Source: Dyella jiangningensis (GTDB lineage: Bacteria > Pseudomonadota > Gammaproteobacteria > Xanthomonadales > Rhodanobacteraceae). From it: a stretch of DNA of 64,000 nucleotides. The notes beneath the pieces were generated by a model. It saw only the letters and a program-made list of their open reading frames with translations, did not search any database and was not told where the DNA came from. The position numbers were made by a program, and so were the translations under genes. The stretch spans positions 868,001 to 932,000 of the forward strand of contig NZ_NFZS01000001.1 of assembly GCF_003264855.1 (NCBI RefSeq), given 5' to 3'. Shown piece by piece: positions 1 through 9,076 of the stretch. Within the stretch, counting starts at the first letter, position 1. Each line of letters begins with the position of its first letter.

Positions 1-2021
1 GCCATGAGGCCAATCACCGCGTAGGAGCCCTGGGTCGTGTAGATCTCGCTGCCATCGAGCGCGACGTCCTGCTGGTCGCGGTAGATGCGGTCCTGCCAGC
101 GCAGCGTTGCGCCCACGCGAAGGCCTTCGAGTGCCGGCACGCGATAGACCGTGGACAGGCGGAAGGTCCGCCGCGGTACGTAGGTGCGCACATTGGCGCC
201 ATCCGGATCGCGCAGTCCGAGCTGCGTGTAGCCGCCGCTCAACTGCCAGTGGTCGGTGAGCTGTCCGCTCACGTCGAATTCGAAGCCCTTCGCGGTGGCG
301 TCGATGCCGGTGTAGTAGTCCTGGTTGGTCGCAAGATTGTGGCCCGCATACTCGGCGAGGCCATCCTGACGCGTGCGGAACAGCGCAAACGTGGCGTTGA
401 GGCGCCCTTCGTACCACTCGCCCTTGATGCCCGCTTCCAGGTTGGCGCCCGTCACCGGATCGAGCACCTTGTTGTTGACGTCGGTCTGCGTCTGCGGGTT
501 GAACAGCTTGGCGTAGCTCACGTACAGCGAGTAGTTCTTCGACAGGTCGTACACGGCGCCAACGAACGGCGTGGTTTCCGTCTTGCGATAGTTGCTTGGC
601 GTGCCGTAGTTCACGCCGGTTTCCTCGACGTGGACGAGGCTGGCGCCGGTGATTAGCGTCAGCGGATCGGCAAGGCTCCAGCGCGCGGTGGCGTAGAGAC
701 TCTTGCGCTTGATGTGGAAATCACCGTTGCCGTAGTAGGCATCGAACGGAGGCATCGGATAGTTGCCGGTCCACTCGCCCAACGGCGGCAGCGGCGTGCC
801 GATGCCTACGCCGTAGCCGGAGAGCTGGTGCACGTCATCCTTCGCCCAGTTCGCGCCGACCACCAGTTCATGGCGACGCCCCGCGAGATCGAACGGGCCG
901 GTGGCGTAGAGGTCCGCCACGTATTGCTTCTCGGTGCTGTCGTAGGCGGACGGATAGGAGAACAGCCCGAGCCCCGTCTGCGCATCCGGTGTGCCGTAGA
1001 CGTAGAACAGGTTGCTGTCCTCGGTGACGCGGCGATAGTTGAGCGCGGCCTTCAGGCGCCACTCGCTGCCCAGCTCCTGCGTGAGTTCGACGAAGCTGCG
1101 CGTATCGGCGATGTTCCAGTGCGACCAGTCGGCGGAAGTGCTGGTAGAGCGGTCGTAGTCGGTGGCGGTGCCGTCCGTGTTGTACAGCGGCAGCGCGCCC
1201 CACATGCCGCCGTGGGTCTTGTTCTTCTGGTAGGTGACGCCCGCCGTGAGCAGCGTGCTGCTGGTGAGGTCCGCATCGACGATGCCGGAGATCACCTGCT
1301 TGCGCAGGTTGTAGCGGTCCAGGTAGCTGTCGGTGTCCTGGTCGGCGGCCACGAGACGGCCACGCACGCTGTGTGACTCGTTCAACGGTCCGGAGAGGTC
1401 GACGTCGAGGCGCCGGTTGTCCCAGCTGCCCACGGTCACGCCGACGTCGCCCTGGAAATCCGCCGTGGGACGCTTGCGCACGAAGTTGATGGTCGCCGAC
1501 GGATTGCCGGTGAAGGAGAGCAGGCCGTTCGCGCCGCGCAGCACTTCCACGCGTTCGTAGACGGCGGTATCGATATCGCCTTGCTGGTTGCCATCGGCGA
1601 ACGGCAGGCCCACGCCATCCATGAGGAAGTTGGTGACGTCGAAGCCGCGCGCGCTGTAGTAGGTGCGATCGGTTTCCACGCGCTCGACGTTGACGCCGGT
1701 GGTGTTGTCCAGCACGGCGTTGATGTTGTTGAGGCCAAAGTCGTCCATCTGCTGGCGTGTCACCACGCTCATCGATTGCGGCGTCTCGCGCATCGACAGC
1801 GAGAGGCGTGTGGCGCTGTCCGTGGCCTTGGTGGTGTAGGAGTCGCCATCGCCCGTGACGGTGGCGGTGGCCTGCACGCCTTCGAGATTCTTCACCTTGG
1901 CGGCATCGGGCGCGTCGGGGGCATCCCCGGCCTGGGACAAGGGAGCGGCGAGCGCGAAAGCGAGTGCGACGGCACGGCAGCGCAGGGGATGGCGTCGCGT
2001 GAGCGAGGCGGGGAAAGACAT
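1..2021 (-). CDS. TonB-dependent siderophore receptor (3' end cut by window edge)
   Basis: Outer-membrane, TonB-driven ferric-siderophore importer. The reading frame runs from an ATG at 2021 to the left edge without a stop, so about 673 residues are present and the last strands of the barrel are missing. Residues 1-30 form a signal peptide (two Arg near the start, a hydrophobic ALAFALAAP stretch, then SQAG). The plug domain follows, with RETPQSMSVVTRQQMDDFGL, a TTGVNVER segment, an SARGF motif and ERVEVLRG. The barrel shows alternating aromatic strands. The order resembles FhuE/FpvA-type receptors; the exact siderophore cannot be read from sequence. A near-perfect Fur-box palindrome lies about 77 bases upstream, so iron repression is expected. 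Confidence 0.93.
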   Translation of the reverse strand, partial: MSFPASLTRRHPLRCRAVALAFALAAPLSQAGDAPDAPDAAKVKNLEGVQATATVTGDGDSYTTKATDSATRLSLSMRETPQSMSVVTRQQMDDFGLNNINAVLDNTTGVNVERVETDRTYYSARGFDVTNFLMDGVGLPFADGNQQGDIDTAVYERVEVLRGANGLLSFTGNPSATINFVRKRPTADFQGDVGVTVGSWDNRRLDVDLSGPLNESHSVRGRLVAADQDTDSYLDRYNLRKQVISGIVDADLTSSTLLTAGVTYQKNKTHGGMWGALPLYNTDGTATDYDRSTSTSADWSHWNIADTRSFVELTQELGSEWRLKAALNYRRVTEDSNLFYVYGTPDAQTGLGLFSYPSAYDSTEKQYVADLYATGPFDLAGRRHELVVGANWAKDDVHQLSGYGVGIGTPLPPLGEWTGNYPMPPFDAYYGNGDFHIKRKSLYATARWSLADPLTLITGASLVHVEETGVNYGTPSNYRKTETTPFVGAVYDLSKNYSLYVSYAKLFNPQTQTDVNNKVLDPVTGANLEAGIKGEWYEGRLNATFALFRTRQDGLAEYAGHNLATNQDYYTGIDATAKGFEFDVSGQLTDHWQLSGGYTQLGLRDPDGANVRTYVPRRTFRLSTVYRVPALEGLRVGATLRWQDRIYRDQQDVALDGSEIYTTQGSYAVIGLM

Positions 2022-2097
2022 CGAGGTAGCCCTTTGTTGGTATCGGAGTTCGGCGCTGATGCGCCGAGGGCATGGCGATGGCTGGGCCCCATTTAGT

Positions 2098-2118
2098 AAA
2101 TGATAGTTATTATCATTT
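2098..2118. promoter_or_regulatory. Fur box
   Basis: A 21-bp near-palindrome, AAATGATA - GTTAT - TATCATTT, in an AT-rich island inside otherwise GC-rich DNA. It closely matches the 7-1-7 type Fur operator (GATAATGATAATCATTATC). It lies 77 bases upstream of the receptor start on the minus strand and about 100 bases upstream of the glutaredoxin-like gene on the plus strand, so it could serve either. The receptor is the expected target. Confidence 0.8.
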
Positions 2119-2216
2119 GAGTTGACCAGTCTCCGGGATGACGAGATGCCACGGGGGCTGACCGGCCGGCGCCGGGCTCGCGATCCACGACGGCGCTGGG
2201 GTATCGTCCGCCGCTT

Positions 2217-2465
2217 ATGTCGATGCGATACGTGCTCTACCAGCGGGACTACTGCCACCTGTGCGATCAGGCGCTGGCCGTCATGGCCGAGGCGCGTGCG
2301 CCGGATTTCGACAGCGTATGGGTCGATGACGACGAAGCGCTGGAGGTGCGCTACGGCACGAGGGTGCCGGTGCTGCGCGACCAGCAGGACGGTCGCGAAC
2401 TCGATTGGCCGTTCGATGCGACGGCCGTGCGGCAATTCCTGGCAGGAACGACGCCGCCCTTGTAG
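2217..2465 (+). CDS. Glutaredoxin-like protein (DUF836 type)
   Basis: An 82-residue thioredoxin-fold protein. The N-terminal strand YVLYQRDYC leads into a redox CHLC motif at about residues 13-16, and a cis-proline strand (RVPVL) follows near residue 50. This is the usual layout of the small glutaredoxin/NrdH-like family (DUF836). It is probably a cytoplasmic thiol-disulfide oxidoreductase; the partner is unknown. A second ATG two codons downstream is an alternative start, and the Shine-Dalgarno sequence is weak. The TAG stop is the first part of a REPIN element that starts at 2461. Confidence 0.8.
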   Translation: MSMRYVLYQRDYCHLCDQALAVMAEARAPDFDSVWVDDDEALEVRYGTRVPVLRDQQDGRELDWPFDATAVRQFLAGTTPPL

Positions 2466-2543
2466 GAGCGCACCCAGTGGGCGACCGCGACGTTGCGGCG
2501 TCATCGCTCCGTAGACTTTTCGCGCACTGGGTGCGCTCCTACA
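2461..2543. repeat. REPIN, 83-bp class
   Basis: Two inverted REP copies: a left arm TGTAGGAGCGCACCCAGTG and a right arm that is its reverse complement ending CGCTCCTACA, joined by a spacer with CATCGCTCCGTAGACTTTTCG. It lies between convergent genes and overlaps the stop codon of the glutaredoxin-like gene. Confidence 0.9.
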
Positions 2544-2595
2544 AAAAGGCGAGCCACGCGGGCCCGCCGGATATCAATCATCGAAGGCGAAGCGC

Positions 2596-3153
2596 TTACT
2601 TGGCGGCAAGCACCAGATGCGCGTTGACCTTGACCTCCGCGCCGATCACCGAGGTGTCGGCGTATTCGCCACCGCCCACGCCGAAATCCAGACGCTTGAC
2701 CGTGCCGCTCACGTCGAGCGTGGCGCCAGCGCCCTGCGACTTGAACGTCACGTTGAGGCTCACCGGCTTGGTCACGCCGCGCAGCGTGAGATTGCCGTCC
2801 GCGATCACCTCCGCGCCGTTCTGGCGGAAACCGGTGGTCACGAAGTGCGCCTTGGGGAATTTCGCCACGTTGAAGAAATCGGCGCCGGGCAGTGCGCCGT
2901 CGCGGTCGCTGTCGCCGGTCTTCACGCTGGCCAGGTCCACCTCCACGTCGAACTTCGAGGTGGCGACCTTGGCCGGGTCATAGCTGATATTGGCCGTCCA
3001 TTTGCCGAACGTGCCGTTGAAGGCCTGGCCCTGGAACGTGCCGCTGAAACCGAGCTTGCTGCTGGCCGGTTGCACGGTGTAGTCGGTGGCGCTGGCAAAA
3101 CCCGGCAGGGCGAAGGCGAGCAGGAGCGGGACGGCAAGCTTGAGGGAGGTCAT
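2596..3153 (-). CDS. YceI family periplasmic protein
   Basis: A 185-residue secreted lipocalin-like protein of the YceI family, which binds polyisoprenoid lipids. Residues 1-22 are a signal peptide (LAVPLLLAFALPGFASA). The mature part has the family signs: a DYTVQPASSKLGFSG start, FDVEVDLASVKTGDSDRD, FFNVAKFPKAHFVT, and LTLRGVTKPVSLNV. The start is the ATG at 3153, preceded by AAGGAGA; the longer frame upstream is read-through of the neighbour. The stop of the cytochrome b561 gene and this start overlap as TGATG, so the two are translationally coupled. It is the third gene of a YceI - cytochrome b561 - YceI operon. Confidence 0.93.
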   Translation of the reverse strand: MTSLKLAVPLLLAFALPGFASATDYTVQPASSKLGFSGTFQGQAFNGTFGKWTANISYDPAKVATSKFDVEVDLASVKTGDSDRDGALPGADFFNVAKFPKAHFVTTGFRQNGAEVIADGNLTLRGVTKPVSLNVTFKSQGAGATLDVSGTVKRLDFGVGGGEYADTSVIGAEVKVNAHLVLAAK

Positions 3154-3731
3154 CAGCGTTCTCCTTGGGAAGGGGCGTTGTTGCGCAGGCGGCGGAAGGG
3201 GAGCATGCGCAACAAGGTGTTGTCGCGATCGAGCAGGTGATGCTTCAGCGCGCCGCCGACGTGCAGCACCAGCAACGCCACCAGGATCCAGAACAGGTTC
3301 TCGTGGATGCTGTGGGAGAGATGGCGCAGGTCGGGATTGGCGCCGCCGAGCGCAGGCAGGTTGAACATCTTGAAGAACTGCAGCGGCTTGCCGGTAACGG
3401 AGTTGAACCACCAGCCGCTCAACGGAATGGCGGCGATCAGCACGTACAGCAGCAGGTGCACGCCATGCGCGGCGAGCTGTTGCCAGCGCGGCGCCGGATC
3501 TTCCGCCGGGCGGCGATCGCCGAGGCGCCACACGAGCCGCAGCATGAGCAGCGCGAGCACGGTGAGGCCGATCGACTTGTGCAGCGCCAGCCAGTTGATC
3601 TTCTGCATCGGCGAACTGGCCAGGTCCATCATCAGGCCGAAGATGCCGTTGCCGATGATCAGCAGGGCGGTGGCCCAGTGAAGGAATTTCGCGACCGAAC
3701 CCCATTGGCGGTCGTTGCTGCGCAGGCTCAT
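3153..3731 (-). CDS. Cytochrome b561 family membrane protein
   Basis: A 192-residue inner-membrane di-haem b-type cytochrome. Four hydrophobic segments are visible. Candidate haem histidines sit in KFLHWATALL, LALHKSIGL, HGVHLLLYVL and VLHVGGALKHHLL. Family members move electrons within or across the membrane, from the quinone pool to periplasmic acceptors. The start is the ATG at 3731, with AGGAGTC upstream, and overlaps the stop of the upstream YceI gene as ATGA. Being locked between two YceI genes points to a job linked to isoprenoid/quinone handling in the periplasm. That link is inference from context, though YceI-b561 pairing is common in Proteobacteria. Confidence 0.92.
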   Translation of the reverse strand: MSLRSNDRQWGSVAKFLHWATALLIIGNGIFGLMMDLASSPMQKINWLALHKSIGLTVLALLMLRLVWRLGDRRPAEDPAPRWQQLAAHGVHLLLYVLIAAIPLSGWWFNSVTGKPLQFFKMFNLPALGGANPDLRHLSHSIHENLFWILVALLVLHVGGALKHHLLDRDNTLLRMLPFRRLRNNAPSQGER

Positions 3732-4348
3732 GGAGACTCCTTGTTGGGTTGTGCCTTGTCGTCCTGGACGGCTTCCAGTTCCAGCCACACGCTCACGCCG
3801 TGGCCGACCGAGTTGGCATTGGATGTCATGCCGAAATCATCGCGGTTGAGCGTCGCCGTGGCGGAGAACCCCGCCGTGGTGTGCATGCCATAGATCGTGG
3901 TGCCTCGACGGTTGGCGGTGAACGCCAGCTCCACCGGTTTCGTCACGCCGCGCAGGGTGAGGTTGCCACGCAGCACGCCGTGCGTGTCGTCCTTGCGTTC
4001 CACCGAGGTGCTGACGAAATGCGCGTAACGGCCTTTTGCGACGTCGAGGAAGGCGGGCTTCTTCACGGCGTCGTTCCAGGCGGCATCGCCCATGTCCAGG
4101 CTGTCCAGGTCGATGTCCAGCTCGGTCGCCGACTGGCTCCAGTCGTCTGGATCGAAACGCAGCCAGCCGCGTGCGATGTGCAGGCGGCCGAACGGGCGCG
4201 AAAAGCCGTTGTGGTCGACGCTGAAGACGATCTGGCTATGCGTGGTGTCATAGCGGTAAGTGGCCGGCGCTGCCTGCAAGGTTGCGAGCGGCAGGCAGGC
4301 ACATGCGATGACGAACACGAACCGTCTTATGGGGCGGAAGAGGCGCAT
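3728..4348 (-). CDS. YceI family periplasmic protein (first of operon)
   Basis: A 206-residue secreted protein. The signal peptide covers residues 1-26 (FVFVIACACLPLATLQAA). YceI hallmarks follow: TTHSQIVFSVDHNGFSRPFG, LDIDLDSLDMGD, KGRYAHFVSTSVE and LTLRGVTKPVELAFT. It is only distantly similar to the second YceI protein of the operon (2596-3153), with different loops and a C-terminal extension, so it is not a recent duplicate. It is the first gene of the three-gene unit and diverges from the hybrid kinase across a 175-bp gap. Confidence 0.92.
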   Translation of the reverse strand: MRLFRPIRRFVFVIACACLPLATLQAAPATYRYDTTHSQIVFSVDHNGFSRPFGRLHIARGWLRFDPDDWSQSATELDIDLDSLDMGDAAWNDAVKKPAFLDVAKGRYAHFVSTSVERKDDTHGVLRGNLTLRGVTKPVELAFTANRRGTTIYGMHTTAGFSATATLNRDDFGMTSNANSVGHGVSVWLELEAVQDDKAQPNKESP

Positions 4349-4523
4349 GGGCGGAAGTCTGGATGATCCGTGCAGGAGGCGCCAGCGGCCATCCTGGAAC
4401 GGATTGTTTCCGCAGGCGGCCCTTAACAGCCTGTTTATGTCGTTGCGTCAGCGCTTTCGGAGCGTGTTTTCCCTCGTTCTGACATCGTTGCTCTGGCATG
4501 ATCGAACCCTCTCGGGGGAGATC

Positions 4524-7500
4524 ATGCTGCCGTCCTTGCTGTTCAGTGCGTTCCTGTCTGCAGGCCTGCCCGTTGCCGCGCCCGCCGCTTCGCCGGCCAC
4601 GCCCGTGGCGGCCAGCGCCGCGTTGCCGACGCCGCAGTTCCGCCGCTACGGCACGGCCGAGGGCCTGCCCAGCAGCAGCGTGTACACGGCGGTGCAGGCA
4701 CCCGACGGCGTGATGTGGTTCGGCACCAAGAGCGGCATCGCGCGCTACGACGGCGTCAACTTCAAGGTTTTCCGCCATGTGGTCGGCGATTCGCAATCGC
4801 TGTTCAACAACGGTATTTCCTCGCTGCTGTTCGATCACGGCGGGCGTCTGTGGGCCGCGGGCCTGGAGGCTGGCCTCAACCGTTACGACGAGCGGTCGAA
4901 CACCTTCCGCCACTGGGGCCACGACGCCAACGACCCGGCCAGTCTCGCCAGCGACAAGGCCTGGAGCCTTGCGCAGACCGGCGACGGCGCGCTGTGGATC
5001 GGCACGGCCCAGGGACTGGATCGCATGCGCCAGGACGGCCGCGGCTTCGACCACATCGTCGTCACCGGTTCGCATCCGGAGGATCTCGGCGTCGTGGGCG
5101 CATTGTTCGTGGATGCGCGCGGCCAGCTGTGGGTGGGCAGCGACAACGGCATCTTCCGCCGCGATGACACCGGCGAGTTCCACCTGATCCGTGCGGCGGA
5201 ACCGGGCCAGCCGCTGGATGCGTGGCGCATCGAGGGCGAGGGCGATGAAGTGCGCATCGCCTCGTCATATGGCTTGTTCGTGGTGGGCGCCGACGACATC
5301 GCGCGACAGGTCGGCCGCGGCGAACTGCCCGTGACCAACATCCTGAGCAGCACGCGCGATCGCGCCGGGCGGCTGTGGATCGGCACGCAGCGCGGCCTCT
5401 ACCTGCAGGAACACAGGGACGGGCCGATCCGGGCCGTCACCAACCAGCCGGTACTGCACGGCAACCTGCCCGGCACCTGGGTGTGGCAGATCCGACCGGA
5501 CAACGAAGGCGGCCTGTGGATCGCGCTGTTCGACGGCGGCGTCGGTTACCTCGCGCCAGGCTGGAACAGCGTCAGCCGCTTCACGCACATTCCCGACGAC
5601 GACAGCAGCCTGCGCGACTCGGTGGCCTACTCGGTCGCCCGGGGCAGCGACGGCTCGGTATGGGTCGGCGAACGCAGCGGCCGGGTGGACCGGCTGATGC
5701 CTTCCACCGGCAAGGTCGAACACGTGTTGTCGGGCCTGCGCGGCGATGTGCTGGGCATGACCGAAGACCGGCCGGGTCGCCTGTGGGTGACGGTGCAGGG
5801 CGCGCTGTTCCGTTATGTCGACGGCAAGCTGGACCAGGTGCCGCTCGGCGCCCACGGCCTGAAGCATCCGCTCGAGGTCGAGCCGGGGCCGGACGACAAG
5901 CTGTATGCGCGCACGTTCGGCGAAGGCCTGTTCCGCATCGACCAGGACACCCTCGACATCACGCCGGTGCCCGTGCTCCCCGCGCAGGAAAAAGCGCGCT
6001 GGGGCAGCCAGATCACCTTGAAACGCGGCGCGTTCTGGTATGCGAGCGACGGCGGCCTGATGCGCCTGGATCGCAGCCACGACCACTTCGAACCCGTGCC
6101 CGGCGTGGACAACCATCGCGCGGTGGATGCCTTCGATTTCACCGACGACGGCATGTGGCTGGCGCGTCCCGACGGGCTGGAGCTCTATCACTACGCGGGC
6201 GATGCGCTCGTGCTGGATCGCAAGGTCGATGCCGCGCATGGCTGGCCATCCATCAACGTGGTGGATCTGGCGGTGGACCAGCATCGCCGCGTGTGGATCT
6301 TCGGGCGCGATGGCCTGTGGCGTTTCGATCCCTCCAATGGCAGCTTCCACGAACTGGGTCTGCAGGACGGCTTGAGCAACGGCGAATTCCTGCGCGGCTT
6401 CAGCCGCATGAGCGACGGCACCATCTACGCGCCGACGCTGGGTGGCGTGATGGCGTTCAATCCCAACCGCATCGATGAGCACGTGTCGCCATCGCCGGTA
6501 GCGATCAGCCGCATCAGCGTGCGGCGCCACGGCATCGTGCAGGACATGCCGATGCCGTCCTCCGGCGAACTGTCGCTGGGTTGGCGGGACACCGGGCTGG
6601 TGATCGAGGCGCGCATGTTCTCGTACGTGGACCCCGCGGCGAATCGCTACCGGTTCCGCCTCTCGGGCCTCGACGCGGCATGGGTCGACATGGGTGGCCG
6701 GGGCGAACGCGATTTCGCGGGACTCGGCCATGGCGACTACACACTCGACGTGATGGCGGCCGGTGCGGATGGCCTGTGGTCGCATCTGTCATCGCCGCTG
6801 AAGATCCATGTGCAGGCGCCACCGTGGCTGCGCTGGTGGGCGTGGTGCGGCTATGCGTTGCTGATCGCCTTGCTCGTCTGGCTTGCGTTGAAGGCCTGGC
6901 GTCGACGACTCGCGCAGCGCCACCAGATCCAGCTGGCCGAACAGCGCAGCCGCCTGGCCGAGCAGGCGAGCGCGGCGAAGACGCAATTCCTCGCCACGCT
7001 CAGCCATGAAATACGCACGCCGATGACGGGCGTGATGGGCATGGCCGAACTCTTGCTGAGCACGCCGCTGAGCGCCACGCAGCGCGAGTACGCCGAAGCC
7101 ATGCAGCGATCCGGCGGCATGCTGCTGAAGCTGCTCAATGATGCGCTGGATCTCGCGCGCATCGAAGCGGGCAAGCTGGAACTGGAAAGCGCGCCGTTCG
7201 ATCCGCGCACGCTGGTCGAGGACGTCGCCCAGCTGGAATTGGGGCAGGCGCGCGCGAAGGGCCTGAGGTTCGACATCGACATGCCGCCGGATCTGCCGCA
7301 TCGCATGATCGGCGACGCCTTGCGGATCAAGCAGGTGCTGCTCAATCTCGCCAACAACGCGCTGAAGTTCACCGAGCGCGGCGGCGTCACGCTGCGCGTG
7401 CGCCGTACCGACGAGGGCCTGCGCTTCAGCATCATCGATACCGGCCCGGGCATTCCCGAGGCGAGCCAGACGCGTCTGTTCCAGCGCTTCGAGCAGGTGA

Positions 7501-8084
7501 CCGGCCCGCAACGTCGCGCGGGCAGCGGGCTGGGCCTGGCGATCTGCCGCGAACTGGTGGCGATGATGGGCGGCAGCATCGAGTTGGAATCCAAGGTTGC
7601 CTTCGGCAGTACTTTCCATGTTCGCCTGCCGCTGTCGGTAGCGCATGAGCCGGTGCCTGCCGCGGCCATCCAGGGCGATGCTCCGCGGGGACGCGGCCTG
7701 CAGGTGCTGCTGGTGGAAGACGACGCCATCGTCGCCGCAGTGATCCGCGGCCTGCTCGAACGCGCCGGCCACGTCGTGCACTACGTCGGCAACGGCCTGG
7801 CCGCACTGGCCGAACTCGCCTCCGCACCCTGCGACGTGATCCTGCTCGACCTGGACCTGCCGGGCATCGACGGCTTCCAGATCGCGCGCCTGATCCGACA
7901 GCGTGAAGAAGCAGGACAGCACGTCCCCATCGTGGCGATCACCGCCCGCTCCGGCGGCGACGAAGAGAGCCGCGCGCAAGCCGCAGGCATGGACGGTTTC
8001 CTGCGCAAGCCGCTGACCGGCGAGCAACTGCTGGATGCGATCAACGAACAACTGGCCGCACGCGCGGACGAGGCGACTTCGTAG
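4524..8084 (+). CDS. Hybrid two-component sensor kinase with periplasmic beta-propeller
   Basis: An 1186-residue inner-membrane sensor. The ATG at 4524 has GGGGGAG upstream and gives a proper signal peptide; the frame is open further upstream but that part looks non-coding. The N-terminal ~680 residues are two-component-regulator propeller repeats (recurring LWIGT, MWFGT and LWVGS blades). A Y_Y_Y domain follows (about 700-760), then a membrane helix near 768-795, a HisKA domain with SHEIRTPM (His828), an HATPase domain (LNLANNALKF, DTGPGIPE) and a receiver domain with phospho-acceptor Asp1109. There is no DNA-binding output domain, so a phosphotransfer partner or regulator must lie elsewhere. 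It is divergent from the YceI/b561 operon. The ligand is unknown; such architectures often sense glycans or other extracellular polymers. Confidence 0.93.
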   Translation: MLPSLLFSAFLSAGLPVAAPAASPATPVAASAALPTPQFRRYGTAEGLPSSSVYTAVQAPDGVMWFGTKSGIARYDGVNFKVFRHVVGDSQSLFNNGISSLLFDHGGRLWAAGLEAGLNRYDERSNTFRHWGHDANDPASLASDKAWSLAQTGDGALWIGTAQGLDRMRQDGRGFDHIVVTGSHPEDLGVVGALFVDARGQLWVGSDNGIFRRDDTGEFHLIRAAEPGQPLDAWRIEGEGDEVRIASSYGLFVVGADDIARQVGRGELPVTNILSSTRDRAGRLWIGTQRGLYLQEHRDGPIRAVTNQPVLHGNLPGTWVWQIRPDNEGGLWIALFDGGVGYLAPGWNSVSRFTHIPDDDSSLRDSVAYSVARGSDGSVWVGERSGRVDRLMPSTGKVEHVLSGLRGDVLGMTEDRPGRLWVTVQGALFRYVDGKLDQVPLGAHGLKHPLEVEPGPDDKLYARTFGEGLFRIDQDTLDITPVPVLPAQEKARWGSQITLKRGAFWYASDGGLMRLDRSHDHFEPVPGVDNHRAVDAFDFTDDGMWLARPDGLELYHYAGDALVLDRKVDAAHGWPSINVVDLAVDQHRRVWIFGRDGLWRFDPSNGSFHELGLQDGLSNGEFLRGFSRMSDGTIYAPTLGGVMAFNPNRIDEHVSPSPVAISRISVRRHGIVQDMPMPSSGELSLGWRDTGLVIEARMFSYVDPAANRYRFRLSGLDAAWVDMGGRGERDFAGLGHGDYTLDVMAAGADGLWSHLSSPLKIHVQAPPWLRWWAWCGYALLIALLVWLALKAWRRRLAQRHQIQLAEQRSRLAEQASAAKTQFLATLSHEIRTPMTGVMGMAELLLSTPLSATQREYAEAMQRSGGMLLKLLNDALDLARIEAGKLELESAPFDPRTLVEDVAQLELGQARAKGLRFDIDMPPDLPHRMIGDALRIKQVLLNLANNALKFTERGGVTLRVRRTDEGLRFSIIDTGPGIPEASQTRLFQRFEQVTGPQRRAGSGLGLAICRELVAMMGGSIELESKVAFGSTFHVRLPLSVAHEPVPAAAIQGDAPRGRGLQVLLVEDDAIVAAVIRGLLERAGHVVHYVGNGLAALAELASAPCDVILLDLDLPGIDGFQIARLIRQREEAGQHVPIVAITARSGGDEESRAQAAGMDGFLRKPLTGEQLLDAINEQLAARADEATS

Positions 8085-8086
8085 GA

Positions 8087-8365
8087 GCCTCTCGACGCGC
8101 ACCTTCGCACCACTTGTAGGAGCGCACCCTGTGCGCGACCGCGGAATGACGGCATCACCGCTCCGTAGGCCTGTCGCGCACAAGGTGCGCTCCCACAAAA
8201 AACGGACGCGACATTGACGCAAGCTGATATCGAAAAGACGGTCTTTTAGCGGCCCCTCGAGGCGCACTTTGCTCCACTTGTAGGAGCGCACCCAGTGCGC
8301 GACCGCTGCGTATCGGCGTGACAGCTCCGTAGGCTTTTCGCGCACTGGGTGCGCTCCTACAGGAC
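8087..8365. repeat. Two diverged REPIN-plus-flank units, ~164-bp spacing
   Basis: Two REPINs (8115-8197 and 8279-8361) are each preceded by a related flank (CTCGACGCGCACCTTCGCAC versus CTCGAGGCGCACTTTGCTCC). The repeat distance is 164 bp. Between them lies a perfect 7-bp inverted repeat with a one-base centre, AAAAGAC-G-GTCTTTT, at 8233-8247, which could act as a small terminator for the kinase gene. Confidence 0.8.
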
Positions 8366-9030
8366 ATCCAATGATCCACGTGCAGGTCGAGCTCGGCACA
8401 GCGAACTGCCGTTGGCGACGATGTCGCCATTCCCGCCGTTGTGGGAGCGCACCCTGTGCGCGACCGCAGAGCTACGGTGTCACCGCTCCGTAGGCTTTTC
8501 GCGCACTGGGTGCGCTCCTACAGGGAATAGGACATCCAATGATCCACGTGCAGGTCGAGCTCGGCACAGCGAACTGCCATTGGCGACGATGTCGCCATTC
8601 CCGCCGTTGTGGGAGCGCACCCTGTGCGCGACCGCAGAGCTACGGTGTCACCGCTCCGTAGGCTTTTCGCGCACTGGGTGCGCTCCTACAGGGAATAGGA
8701 CATCCAATGATCCACGTGCAGGTCGAGCTCGGCACAGCGAACTGCCATTGGCGACGATGTCGCCATTCCCGCCGTTGTGGGAGCGCACCCAGTGCGCGCC
8801 CGCAGAGCTACGGTGTCACCGCTCCGTAGGCTTTTCGCGCACTGGATGCGCTCCTACAGGGAATGGGACATCCAATGATCCACGTGCAGGTCGAGCTCGT
8901 CACCGTGGAACTGCCATTAGCGACGATGTCGCCACTCCCGCCGTTGTAGGAGCGCACCAGTGCGCGACCGCCGAGTGCCGACGTGACAGCTCCGTAGGCT
9001 TTTCGCGCACTGGGTGCGCTCCTACAAAAA
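8366..9030. repeat. Tandem array: four copies of a 168-bp REPIN-containing unit
   Basis: The anchor CCAATGATCCACGTGCAGG begins each unit, with its ATG at 8371, 8539, 8707 and 8875, an exact period of 168 bp. Each unit carries one REPIN (8440-8522, 8608-8690, 8776-8858 and 8945-9026). The first three units are almost identical; the fourth has several changes and lost one C in its left REP. Because 168 is divisible by three, the array stays open in one plus frame and gives a 56-residue repetitive reading frame. I see no start signal for that frame and treat it as non-coding. Confidence 0.93.
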
Positions 9031-9076
9031 ACGCTCGGCGGACAACAGGCAAGAAGAAGGGCGCCGAAGCGCCCGT

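Noticed and set aside
3154-3705. Fusion of the second YceI protein to an upstream reading frame
   Set aside because: The upstream part is a shadow of cytochrome b561. The YceI ATG at 3153 has a signal peptide and AAGGAGA.
4260-4523. Longer N-terminus for the hybrid kinase
   Set aside because: It would overlap the start of the divergent YceI gene and place the signal peptide internally; ATG 4524 has GGGGGAG.
8366-9030. Possible CRISPR array
   Set aside because: Repeat units are 168 bp with no unique spacers, and no cas genes are present.
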